Source of the DNA: an uncultured Collinsella sp.
GTDB lineage: Bacteria; Actinomycetota; Coriobacteriia; Coriobacteriales; Coriobacteriaceae
Length of the DNA: 15,821 bases
Direction of reading: 5' to 3'
Assembly (NCBI GenBank): GCA_902496005.1
Contig: CABUZI010000033.1
Coordinates: 1 to 15,821, forward strand
Shown here: positions 1 to 6,256 of the stretch, piece after piece
How positions within the stretch are numbered: position 1 is the stretch's first letter
How the letters are laid out: each line of letters opens with the position of its first letter
Made by a program: the position numbers and the translations under genes
Notes under the pieces: generated by a model
Told to the model about the DNA's origin: nothing
Databases searched by the model: none
Seen by the model: the letters and a program-made list of their open reading frames with translations, nothing else

Positions 1-1
1 T

Positions 2-868
2 GCCGACCGCGAGGATTCGGTGCTCGAGTATATGAACCGACTGGCCAAGACCGCCGAAGAGGTCAAGGACAAGCTCATCATCATTCCGCGCGTCTACACC
101 AATAAGCCGCGCACCAAGGGCACCGGTTACAAGGGTCTTCTGCACAACCCCAACCCCGAGGCTCCCGACGACCTGCTCGAGGGCGTCAAGGCCATCCGCC
201 ATATGCACCTGCGCGTTATTGAGGAAACGGGCTTCTTCACCGCCGACGAGATGCTCTATCCGTCCAACTACCAATACCTCGTTGACCTGCTGAGCTATGT
301 CGCCGTGGGCGCACGCTCGGTAGAGAACCAGGAGCACCGTCTGGTGTCGAGCGGCATTTCGGTACCCGTCGGCATGAAGAATCCCACTGCCGGCTCTACC
401 ACCGTTATGCTCAACTCAATTTACGCCGCCCAGGCGCACCAGAGCTTCATCTTCCGCAACTGGGAGGTCGAGTGCGACGGCAACCCGCTCGCACACGCCG
501 TTATGCGTGGCTACATCGGTCTCGATGGTCGTACCTACCCCAATTACCACTACGAGCACCTGGAGCGCCTGGCCGAGCGCTATACCGAGCACGCCGGCTA
601 CGCCAACCCGGCGGCGGTCATCGACTGCAACCACGACAACTCGGGCAAGCGCCCGCTGGAGCAGTACCGCATTTGCAAGGAGGTGCTCGACAGCTGCCGC
701 CGTAACGAGTCCATCTCTAAGCTGGTCAAGGGCTTTATGATCGAGTCCTACCTGGAGGACGGCAACCAGCCGGTCGACGGCGGCGTCTTTGGCAAGTCGA
801 TCACCGACCCGTGCCTGGGCTGGGAAAAGACCGACTACCTCATCCACGAGATCGCGGAACGGGTGTAG
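2..868 (+). CDS. 3-deoxy-7-phosphoheptulonate (DAHP) synthase, class I, 5'-truncated by the window edge
   Basis: This enzyme condenses phosphoenolpyruvate with erythrose-4-phosphate, the first step of the shikimate pathway to aromatic amino acids, in the cytosol. The reading frame is open from base 2 (ADREDSVLEY...), so the visible GTG at 20 is internal and the N-terminus, including the usual GPCS motif, lies outside the window. Family blocks seen in order are RVYTNKPRT with GYKG (PEP/phosphate site), GARSVENQEHR, SGISVPVGMKN, IDCNHDNSGK, ESYLEDGNQ and FGKSITDPCLGWE near the C-terminus. These align well with AroF/AroG/AroH of enteric bacteria. The 288 visible residues fit a roughly 350-residue family member. 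I cannot tell which feedback type (Phe, Tyr or Trp) it is, so no symbol is given. A perfect hairpin follows the stop codon immediately. Confidence 0.95.
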   Translation, partial: ADREDSVLEYMNRLAKTAEEVKDKLIIIPRVYTNKPRTKGTGYKGLLHNPNPEAPDDLLEGVKAIRHMHLRVIEETGFFTADEMLYPSNYQYLVDLLSYVAVGARSVENQEHRLVSSGISVPVGMKNPTAGSTTVMLNSIYAAQAHQSFIFRNWEVECDGNPLAHAVMRGYIGLDGRTYPNYHYEHLERLAERYTEHAGYANPAAVIDCNHDNSGKRPLEQYRICKEVLDSCRRNESISKLVKGFMIESYLEDGNQPVDGGVFGKSITDPCLGWEKTDYLIHEIAERV

Positions 869-896
869 GTTACGGCGTTTTACCAAACGCCGTAAC
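869..896 (+). terminator. Perfect 12-bp hairpin directly after the DAHP synthase stop
   Basis: Arms at 869-880 (GTTACGGCGTTT) and 885-896 are exact reverse complements around a TACC loop. The hairpin begins one base after the TAG stop, as expected for a 3'-end stabilizer or terminator. There is no T-run after it (GGCTCG follows), so it may rely on Rho or only protect the 3' end. Confidence 0.55.
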
Positions 897-1082
897 GGCT
901 CGACGCTGCAAACCCGCAAGGGCGGCAATCTGCCTTTCAACTTCGGCGGCATGATCAAAAGATCAATGCCGCCTCGTTTCAAGGCACCTTGCTCGCTCTG
1001 GCGGGCTTTCGCTGACTTTTGCTTTACCTGCGGTGTTGGCGGGGTAGCTAATTAAGGATGGGGCTCTTTTAGCTACCCGCAA

Positions 1083-1140
1083 AGTAATCGTTGGGGACGT
1101 TCTTGTTTGACTAATCGTTTAAGAACGTCCCCCAACGACT
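1083..1140. repeat. Palindromic repeat, GGGGACGTTCTT type, copy 1
   Basis: The left arm (1083-1104) and right arm (1121-1140) pair over about 17 bp with one bulged C. The 16-nt loop contains GACTA. The 14 bases TTGGGGACGTTCTT (1091-1104) recur exactly at 15744-15757 in a second hairpin whose loop also carries GACTA in the same place. Two matching copies at opposite ends of the window show that this is an interspersed element and not a one-off terminator. It resembles REP-type palindromes mobilised by HUH (RAYT) transposases; that link is inference. Confidence 0.7.
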
Positions 1141-1315
1141 AGCCCTCGCGTATCGTATGCGAGCTGGGCTTCGGGGGCCAGGCGTGCCCTGTTAAACATG
1201 CCTTCGGGTCGCACGTTTCCCTTCGAATCGATCATACAAGCCCCCAATCTGTTTGGTTTCCCCAGATTGTGAGCCCGCACACCCAAGCCGCACCGCCCGC
1301 CGTTCAGCTGAAACC

Positions 1316-1350
1316 ACCTGCCAAAAAGGGACAGGTTTATTTTGGCAGGT
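1316..1350. repeat. Hairpin repeat with CCTGTCCC loop, copy 1
   Basis: Arms 1316-1326 (ACCTGCCAAAA) and 1340-1350 are exact complements over 11 bp around a 13-nt loop. Read on the minus strand the loop holds CCTGTCCC. A hairpin at 10101-10137 has the same octamer in its loop but a completely different stem. This makes it look like a repeat family defined by its loop and not by its stem. Confidence 0.6.
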
Positions 1351-1423
1351 TTTATCTGGGCAAACGTCCAAACCGACGTAAGGGAGTTGCCTTCCCTCGT
1401 GGCGGTCTTCTAGCAGAAAAACC

Positions 1424-1542
1424 AAGTGAGTAGGCTTTTTGCAGAAGGCCGAGCACGCCCTAAAACGCCACAGCTCTGACCTGCAGTTTTATAGATCATT
1501 TGTCGCGATGTGCTCGGCAGGTTCAAAAAAGTCTACTCACTT
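1424..1542. repeat. 119-bp element bounded by imperfect inverted repeats
   Basis: The outer arms AAGTGAGTAG (1424-1433) and its complement (1533-1542) are perfect. A second block GCCGAGCAC (1448-1456) pairs perfectly with 1510-1518, and the T-rich and A-rich stretches between them also largely pair. The inner 53 bases hold a further TAAAAC/GTTTTA stem (1461-1466, 1486-1491). No ORF and no obvious target-site duplication are present. It resembles a MITE-like or structured-RNA insertion. Its copy number elsewhere cannot be judged from this window. Confidence 0.55.
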
Positions 1543-1566
1543 GTATCTGAGACGCACCAGATTGGC

Positions 1567-1607
1567 AAAAACCGCCGCGAAAGGGCCCCTGGTCCCTTCG
1601 CGGCGGT
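1567..1607 (-). terminator. Intrinsic terminator of the ABC transporter operon
   Basis: On the minus strand, 37 bases beyond the permease stop codon, a GC-rich stem (1594-1607 with 1571-1585, 14 pairs and one bulged A) encloses an 8-nt loop and is followed by TTTT (complement of 1567-1570). Placement and shape fit a Rho-independent terminator. Confidence 0.8.
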
Positions 1608-1644
1608 CATACGCCTCTATTTTTGCGACGGTTTTGCCCGCTTG

Positions 1645-3855
1645 TTATTCGCTGTAGCGGGTGGCGATGGCAGCTTGTACCATGCCGGCGCTCATGAGGT
1701 AGGTCACCAGGAAGTAGCCACCGTATGCTGCCAGGAAGATTGCACAGGTGAGGCCCACGGTGCCGCCAATGCTCATATTTCCGAATATGCTCACCATCTC
1801 GATGATCACCTTAAGTGCCACAAAGGAGTGCGCCAGGCCCACTGCCAGCGGGAACAGGAAGAATACCGCCTGCTGCGCCATCACCGAATGGCGAATCTGG
1901 CGGTCGTCGCAGCCGATCTGTGCCAGCACACGATAGCTGCGGCTGCCGTCGGCCACGTTGGAGAGTTGCTGGATCGACAGAATCGCCGCGCATGTAACGA
2001 CCAATACAAAGCCGATGTAGATGGCTAGGTAGCTAATAAGACCGTTCATTTGCGCTGCCTGCGTGTACATCTCGGAGCGTGTGATGAAGGTTCCCCACGA
2101 CCCCGACTCCTTGCCGTCAACGAGCAGATTGTCGAGCACAGTGTATTTAATGCTCTCGTCTGCCTCGGTTGTATCCATCCCCTGTTTGTAGTTAACGAGC
2201 AGGCTACTGGAAGACGGCTGCAGATCAAGTTGGGACAACAGCTCGTCGGCAACGACGACGGTACCCGGATTACTGCCCATCGCCGAGTTGGCGATGGCCG
2301 CCGTATCTTCGTCCGACTTATCGGTTGCGGGCTTGAGCTCATGCCCGCCCAAGGTAAGGGCATGGCCGCCAGCCATATACTTGGTGTACAGGTCGACCAG
2401 CTCGCCGCCCATATCACACGTGAGCAGATACTGGTCGTGACCGATGTGCACCGGCTCCTCGCCCATCATCTGGCGCAGTTTGTTGTACTGGCTCGCCGGC
2501 GTCACAAACAGACCCATCGCATCGGCATTGCTACCCCCGAACGCCTTGGGAAGCTTTTCGCCCATGGTCTTGCACATCTCACTTGGGGTCACCGAAGGAT
2601 CCGAACCGCCAAATGGGTAACTCAGATACGAATCGATCTGTACATGCTCACCGGCAACATCGGCGATATCGACCTTCTTGCCGGTCTCGTCGTTGTTGTC
2701 CGCCGACTTGCCCTTGCCGTGCCATGCAGGGTACAAATCGACCGTTGTATCGGCCAACACCATGCGATCGGCCTCAGACGGATTGACATACCCTTTGTAC
2801 CCTTTGTAGTAGTCGAGCGTATCGGGCGTGTAATAGACATACGTCTGAGACACGTCAACAGGGTTATAGCGCTCCAGGTTTTCATTCATCACGTTGGCAA
2901 TCGACATACCGCACGTCACCGAGGTGATGGCCAAAAACAGGAGCATCGCGATGACGCCCATCGAAAAGCACACCGTGTTGACCTTGGCCGCAAGCTGGCG
3001 CACGGTAAACATGTTGAGGCCGCGCCAATACACGCCGCGCAGGCTCTGCAGCAGCTTGATGAGCATGCCCGAGAGTCCCCAGAACAGGGCAAAGGTGCCC
3101 ACGGTAACCATAGCGGTCGTAATACCAAACTGGTTCATGGCCTCTTGCAGCTTGCTGTCCGTCGCGGTTAGCGGGAACCCATCACGTAGCAGACGGTAAT
3201 AGGCCACGCCCACAAGCACCGCACCCACGGCAAAGATGGCAATCGCGATCCAGGGGTTGCGTGTCTTGATGCTCTCGTTGCGACGCTCGGCACCCATAAG
3301 CTCGATGAGTTTGGTACGACGCACGGCGCGGAGGTTCAGCAGTAGCGTGAGCACAAACATTACGAGCATGCAGGCAAGGGTCAGATTGAACGCATGCATC
3401 GAGAAAAAGAAGTGGAAATTGGCAATCTGTGTCTTAAAAAGCGAGGCCGTAAAGAACGTCATGAGCTGGGAGAGTCCCACACCCAGCACAATGCCGGCGA
3501 CAAAGGCCACCACCGAGACAATCACCGTCTCGAGCGCCATGATCGTGGCGACGCGCCCGCGCCCCATGCCGAGCACCTGGTACAGGCCAAACTCCTTTTT
3601 GCGGCGTTTCATGATGAAGTTATTGGCATACACCATCAAAAAGGCCATGACACCGGCCAAAAAGTACGTCAGGTCGCCGAGCATGCTGCCCATAACCTGC
3701 GCCAAGCCCTCTTCATCGATGCCGGCGATGTCGACCTGCATTGAGATGGTGTTAAAGGCATAGAAGACCGTGACGCCCAGGGTGAGCGTCAAAAGGTAGA
3801 CAAGGTAGTCGCGACCGGCGCGGCGGACGTTGCCCCAAGCGAGTTTACAGAGCAT
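1645..3855 (-). CDS. BceB-type ABC transporter permease (FtsX domains, large extracellular loop)
   Basis: This is the membrane subunit of a peptide-antibiotic export/detoxification type ABC transporter. About ten membrane segments are visible (roughly residues 18-38, 62-82, 107-130, 157-180, 200-222, 247-270, 297-320, 605-628, 657-682, 694-722). A long extracellular domain (about 325-603) separates segments 7 and 8, the hallmark of BceB. The N-terminal pattern NVRRAGRDYLVYLLTLTLG and the KRRKKEFGLYQVLGM segment after TM2 are typical of this family. I chose ATG at 3855, which has a GGTGAGG ribosome site and overlaps the ATPase gene by 11 bp. A GTG four codons upstream (3867) is the alternative. 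Translation is probably coupled to the ATPase. No BceRS-type two-component genes are in the window, so the substrate and inducer are unknown. Confidence 0.92.
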   Translation of the reverse strand: MLCKLAWGNVRRAGRDYLVYLLTLTLGVTVFYAFNTISMQVDIAGIDEEGLAQVMGSMLGDLTYFLAGVMAFLMVYANNFIMKRRKKEFGLYQVLGMGRGRVATIMALETVIVSVVAFVAGIVLGVGLSQLMTFFTASLFKTQIANFHFFFSMHAFNLTLACMLVMFVLTLLLNLRAVRRTKLIELMGAERRNESIKTRNPWIAIAIFAVGAVLVGVAYYRLLRDGFPLTATDSKLQEAMNQFGITTAMVTVGTFALFWGLSGMLIKLLQSLRGVYWRGLNMFTVRQLAAKVNTVCFSMGVIAMLLFLAITSVTCGMSIANVMNENLERYNPVDVSQTYVYYTPDTLDYYKGYKGYVNPSEADRMVLADTTVDLYPAWHGKGKSADNNDETGKKVDIADVAGEHVQIDSYLSYPFGGSDPSVTPSEMCKTMGEKLPKAFGGSNADAMGLFVTPASQYNKLRQMMGEEPVHIGHDQYLLTCDMGGELVDLYTKYMAGGHALTLGGHELKPATDKSDEDTAAIANSAMGSNPGTVVVADELLSQLDLQPSSSSLLVNYKQGMDTTEADESIKYTVLDNLLVDGKESGSWGTFITRSEMYTQAAQMNGLISYLAIYIGFVLVVTCAAILSIQQLSNVADGSRSYRVLAQIGCDDRQIRHSVMAQQAVFFLFPLAVGLAHSFVALKVIIEMVSIFGNMSIGGTVGLTCAIFLAAYGGYFLVTYLMSAGMVQAAIATRYSE

Positions 3856-4630
3856 CGGAGCCCTCACCGCCCATCATGGCAACGACCTCCATAATGCGGT
3901 CGAAGAACTCGCGACGGTCGGTGTCGCCGCGGCGCAGCTCGGTGAAGATCTTGCCGTCGCGGATAAACAGCACGCGGCTCGTGTAGCTGGCGGCAAAGCT
4001 GTCGTGCGTGACCATGAGCACCGTGGCGCGCAGGCGGCGATTGAGGGCCTCCAGGCTCTCGAGCAGCAGACGAGCGCTTTTAGAATCGAGGGCGCCGGTG
4101 GGCTCGTCGGCCATGATCATGGTGGGGTCGGTGACGAGCGCGCGAGCCGCGGCAACGCGCTGCTGCTGACCGCCGGACATCTGGTAGGGATACTTGTCGA
4201 GCACCTGACTGATGGAGAGGCGCGCTGCCACATCCTGCACGCGGGTCGAGATCTCTGCCGAGTTTGTGCGGGCGATGGTGAGCGGCAGGGCGATGTTCTC
4301 GCGTGCCGTGAGCGTATCGAGCAGGTTGGAGTCCTGGAAGATAAAGCCGAGCTCCTCGCGGCGGAACTGCGAGAGCTTGGCCTGCTTCATGCGCGTCACG
4401 TCCTGACCGTTAATGCGGATCGTGCCGCTCGTGGCGCTATCGATGGTCGACACGCAGTTGAGCAACGTCGACTTGCCCGAGCCCGAAGCGCCCATGATGC
4501 CAACAAATTCGCCGCGGTTGACCGTAAAGCTGACGTCGTTGAGCGCGCGGGTCACGTTGCCCAGCGCTCCATATACCTTTTCGAGATGCGCGACCTCCAG
4601 TACCGGGGTCGCCATGTGCGTGGTTTGCAT
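3845..4630 (-). CDS. ABC transporter ATP-binding protein (BceA/MacB-like)
   Basis: This is the ATPase subunit that powers the permease encoded immediately downstream. The 261 residues carry Walker A GASGSGKST (47-55), Q-loop Q99, signature MSGGQQQR (151-158, with Met in place of the usual Leu), Walker B MIMADE (171-176), D-loop ALDSKS and the H-loop histidine H209. The length and the ENIALPL segment are usual for the LolD/MacB/BceA branch. The first ATG (4630) is preceded by AGAAAGGA at good spacing; the second in-frame ATG (4615) has no ribosome site. It is the first gene of a two-gene operon and is divergent from the Nudix-Vsr gene, with 148 bp between the start codons. Confidence 0.95.
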   Translation of the reverse strand: MQTTHMATPVLEVAHLEKVYGALGNVTRALNDVSFTVNRGEFVGIMGASGSGKSTLLNCVSTIDSATSGTIRINGQDVTRMKQAKLSQFRREELGFIFQDSNLLDTLTARENIALPLTIARTNSAEISTRVQDVAARLSISQVLDKYPYQMSGGQQQRVAAARALVTDPTMIMADEPTGALDSKSARLLLESLEALNRRLRATVLMVTHDSFAASYTSRVLFIRDGKIFTELRRGDTDRREFFDRIMEVVAMMGGEGSDAL

Positions 4631-4778
4631 ACCGAGTCCTTTCTTGCGATTAGTCTACGGCATCTATAGTCGCAAGAAGACGAGTCAGCTACCATCGATA
4701 TGGCTTACGCTTGCCTTACCGTTGTGTAAGGTAGGGGTAGCTAGCCTGCCACGTGATGATATTGAGAGAGGACTCCTG
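4631..4778. promoter_or_regulatory. Divergent control region with two nested dyads
   Basis: This 148-bp region separates two divergent start codons. Near the transporter gene, TTCTTGCGA (4641-4649) and its exact complement (4670-4678) flank 20 bases containing a minus-strand -10-like TATAGAT (4662-4668). This is operator-like, because one arm would lie upstream of the start of transcription. Nearer the Nudix-Vsr gene, CCTTAC/GTAAGG (4714-4719, 4726-4731) sits inside AGCTACC/GGTAGCT (4687-4693, 4736-4742). No convincing -35 box was found for either direction. Confidence 0.45.
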
Positions 4779-5768
4779 TTGAAGACTGTTCATGTTGCCG
4801 CTGGGATCATTCGCAAAGAAGGATCCGATGAGCTGCTTGCCGTGCAGCGCGGCTACGGCGACATGCAAGGACTTTGGGAATTCCCGGGCGGCAAGCTCAT
4901 GCGCGGCGAGACACCCGAAGACGCCGTGCGCCGCGAGCTCATGGAAGAGCTGCAGGTCAAAGTCACCAACCTGCGCGATTTCTATACCGTTGAGTATGAC
5001 TACCCCGATTTCCACCTCTCCATGGAGTGCTACTACTGCTCGCTCACCGATGAATCCGATGAACCCCAGAAGCACGACCGACAGCTCGATATCCGCTGGA
5101 TTCCGCGTACCTCGCTTGCCACGGTGGAATGGATGCCCGCCGACAAGGGACTTATCGATGCGCTGATTGAGTTGAAGGAAGATCGGCTTGAGGCCAACAG
5201 CACTGCCAAAGATGTCGAGGCCGCCACGACCGAACACCCCGCCACCAAACCCAAGCGCGCACCTAAGCGCCGCAGCAAAAAGCGTCCCAAGCCCGGCCTG
5301 CTCGACGGCATCGATACCTCGGACCTCTCCGCTGACGAGCGCGAACTGGTCCGCCGTCGCGCCGCTATAAAAAAGTCCATGAAGGGCAACAAGCGCGCCA
5401 ATACCAAGCCCGAGCTGCTCGTTCGCCAGCGCCTGCGCGCCGCGGGCCTTACGGGCTATCGCTTGGAATGGAAGGTTCCCGGCAAACCCGATATCGCCTT
5501 CCCCGGACGCAAGATCGCCATCTTCGTCAACGGCTGCTTTTGGCATCGCTGTCCCAAATGCAATCCGAGCCAGCCCAAGCGCAATGTTGAATTTTGGGAG
5601 GCAAAGTTCCGTCGCAACGTCGAGCGCGACCGCGCTGCCGTGGCAGCACTCACTCAAATGGGCTGGACACCCATAACCATCTGGGAATGCGAGCTCAAAA
5701 AAGACCGCATCGACGCCACGATGGATAAGGTCATCGAGCAGGTGCGCGCCGCAGAGCCGCAGCGCTAA
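4779..5768 (+). CDS. Fusion protein: NudG/MutT-like Nudix hydrolase plus Vsr-like endonuclease
   Basis: This single 329-residue chain has two enzymatic domains. Residues 1-132 form a Nudix hydrolase with the GLWEFPGGK strand (31-39) and a Nudix box at 38-60 (G38, E44, RELMEEL 52-58, with Q59 where Gly is usual). The closing VEWMPADKGLIDAL resembles NudG/MutT, which hydrolyse modified dNTPs. A polar, Lys/Arg-rich linker (about 133-195, APKRRSKKRPK) follows. Residues 196-310 match the Vsr very-short-patch repair nuclease: KPDIAF with D238 (equivalent to E. coli D51), IFVNGCFWH (C253, H256), C258/C261 and C304 as likely zinc ligands, NVERDR and TIWEC. The start is TTG at 4779, six bases after AGAGGA (4767-4772); the longer upstream frame has no ribosome site and overlaps the transporter gene. 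No cytosine methylase is visible nearby. The domain calls are firm; the joint role is inference. Confidence 0.9.
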   Translation: MKTVHVAAGIIRKEGSDELLAVQRGYGDMQGLWEFPGGKLMRGETPEDAVRRELMEELQVKVTNLRDFYTVEYDYPDFHLSMECYYCSLTDESDEPQKHDRQLDIRWIPRTSLATVEWMPADKGLIDALIELKEDRLEANSTAKDVEAATTEHPATKPKRAPKRRSKKRPKPGLLDGIDTSDLSADERELVRRRAAIKKSMKGNKRANTKPELLVRQRLRAAGLTGYRLEWKVPGKPDIAFPGRKIAIFVNGCFWHRCPKCNPSQPKRNVEFWEAKFRRNVERDRAAVAALTQMGWTPITIWECELKKDRIDATMDKVIEQVRAAEPQR

Positions 5769-6021
5769 CAGCGAGCATTCACACGCTCCGCACGTCCGCG
5801 CCACATCCACGTCACAAACCTTAGAAAGCCCTTAAGTCCAAAACCTTTCAAGAGTGTTACTCGATAGCTTTGACCTGCGGTTTCATCGCAACGTCAAACC
5901 TCATTAAGCTTTTCTTTAGCGATTCTTTGCAACAGCCGCGGCATAATACTGCCAACGCACGGGACCTAGCAGCATACCCCGAGCGCAATCTTTTGGTGGA
6001 CATCGAGGAGGCCGTATAAGC
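5769..6021. other. Intergenic stretch with little recognisable content
   Basis: After the fusion gene there is no clear terminator. A TTTGAC/GTCAAA dyad (5869-5874, 5893-5898) includes a TGACCTGC octamer that also occurs in three other intergenic places. One frame is open from 5825 to a TAA at 6017-6019 without an ATG start and ends in NLLVDIEEAV. It may be a decayed coding remnant upstream of the small ORF. Confidence 0.35.
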
Positions 6022-6231
6022 ATGCATCCTTCCAATGCCGTAGCACGGCAGCCATCCCCAAAACATGCAGACCTTTTCTCCTTCCCCCCGACACAGAGAG
6101 ACGGCCTCCTCGACTCCCCCATCACAAAAGCCAAACGCTCAACCAACCAGAGTCACAACTTGCGAGCATCGTTCGAAAAGCTCCAAGCATCCCTAGACAA
6201 GGCGTTCCCCGAACAGGCAAGAGCAATCTAA
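6022..6231 (+). CDS. Possible small protein of 69 residues, unknown function
   Basis: An ATG follows a full GAGGAGG ribosome site (6005-6011) at a rather long 10-base spacing, and the frame stays open for 69 codons. The product is hydrophilic, with a Ser/Pro/Lys-rich first half and an amphipathic, possibly helical tail (LRASFEKLQASLDKAFPEQA). I recognise no domain, signal peptide or membrane segment. A tract that has no stop but also no ATG ends three bases before the start, so this could be the back half of a broken longer gene restarted after a stop codon. It ends 25 bp before the AraC gene on the same strand and could share its transcript. Codon use is less GC-biased than in the neighbours. 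Confidence 0.4.
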   Translation: MHPSNAVARQPSPKHADLFSFPPTQRDGLLDSPITKAKRSTNQSHNLRASFEKLQASLDKAFPEQARAI

Positions 6232-6244
6232 GCCCATCGCGCTT

Positions 6245-6256
6245 TATACTGGTGCC
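6245..6256 (+). promoter_or_regulatory. -10 box placed for leaderless transcription of the AraC gene
   Basis: TATACT (6245-6250) ends six bases before the AraC ATG, so transcription would start at or next to the A of the start codon. No Shine-Dalgarno sequence is present upstream of that ATG, which is consistent with a leaderless mRNA. The -35 region is poor. Confidence 0.4.

Larger units (their letters stand above)
869..1644. other. 776-bp stretch without a convincing gene, rich in inverted repeats
   Basis: Between the DAHP synthase stop and the minus-strand permease stop I see no ORF with a ribosome site or recognisable protein. The stretch holds a series of hairpins: 869-896, 945-973 (GGCGGCATGATC, AAAA loop, one bulged A), 1042-1078 (GGGTAGCTA arms around a 19-nt loop), 1083-1140, 1245-1269 (CAATCTG arms), 1316-1350, 1424-1542 and 1567-1607. 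The strongest have their own entries. The density suggests a landing zone for small non-autonomous repeats between two convergent transcription units. Confidence 0.6.

Noticed and set aside
416..982. 188-codon minus-strand frame opposite the DAHP synthase
   Set aside because: It is the antisense shadow of a clearly conserved gene in GC-rich DNA. The same applies to long antisense frames opposite galK (12719-13984), galT (14008-15567), the permease (2050-3171), the fusion gene (4716-5810) and the flavodiiron gene (10554-11342).
1192..1425. 77-codon minus-strand frame in the repeat-rich gap
   Set aside because: It runs through the CCTGTCCC-loop hairpin, lacks a ribosome site and has no recognisable protein features.
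869..1644. CRISPR array or tRNA cluster in the long gap
   Set aside because: The repeats are inverted, few and unequally spaced, and no cloverleaf or anticodon arm pattern was found.
4413..4778. Upstream extension of the Nudix-Vsr frame
   Set aside because: It overlaps the divergent ABC ATPase gene and its promoter, and the conserved Nudix N-terminus begins at the TTG with a good ribosome site at 4779.
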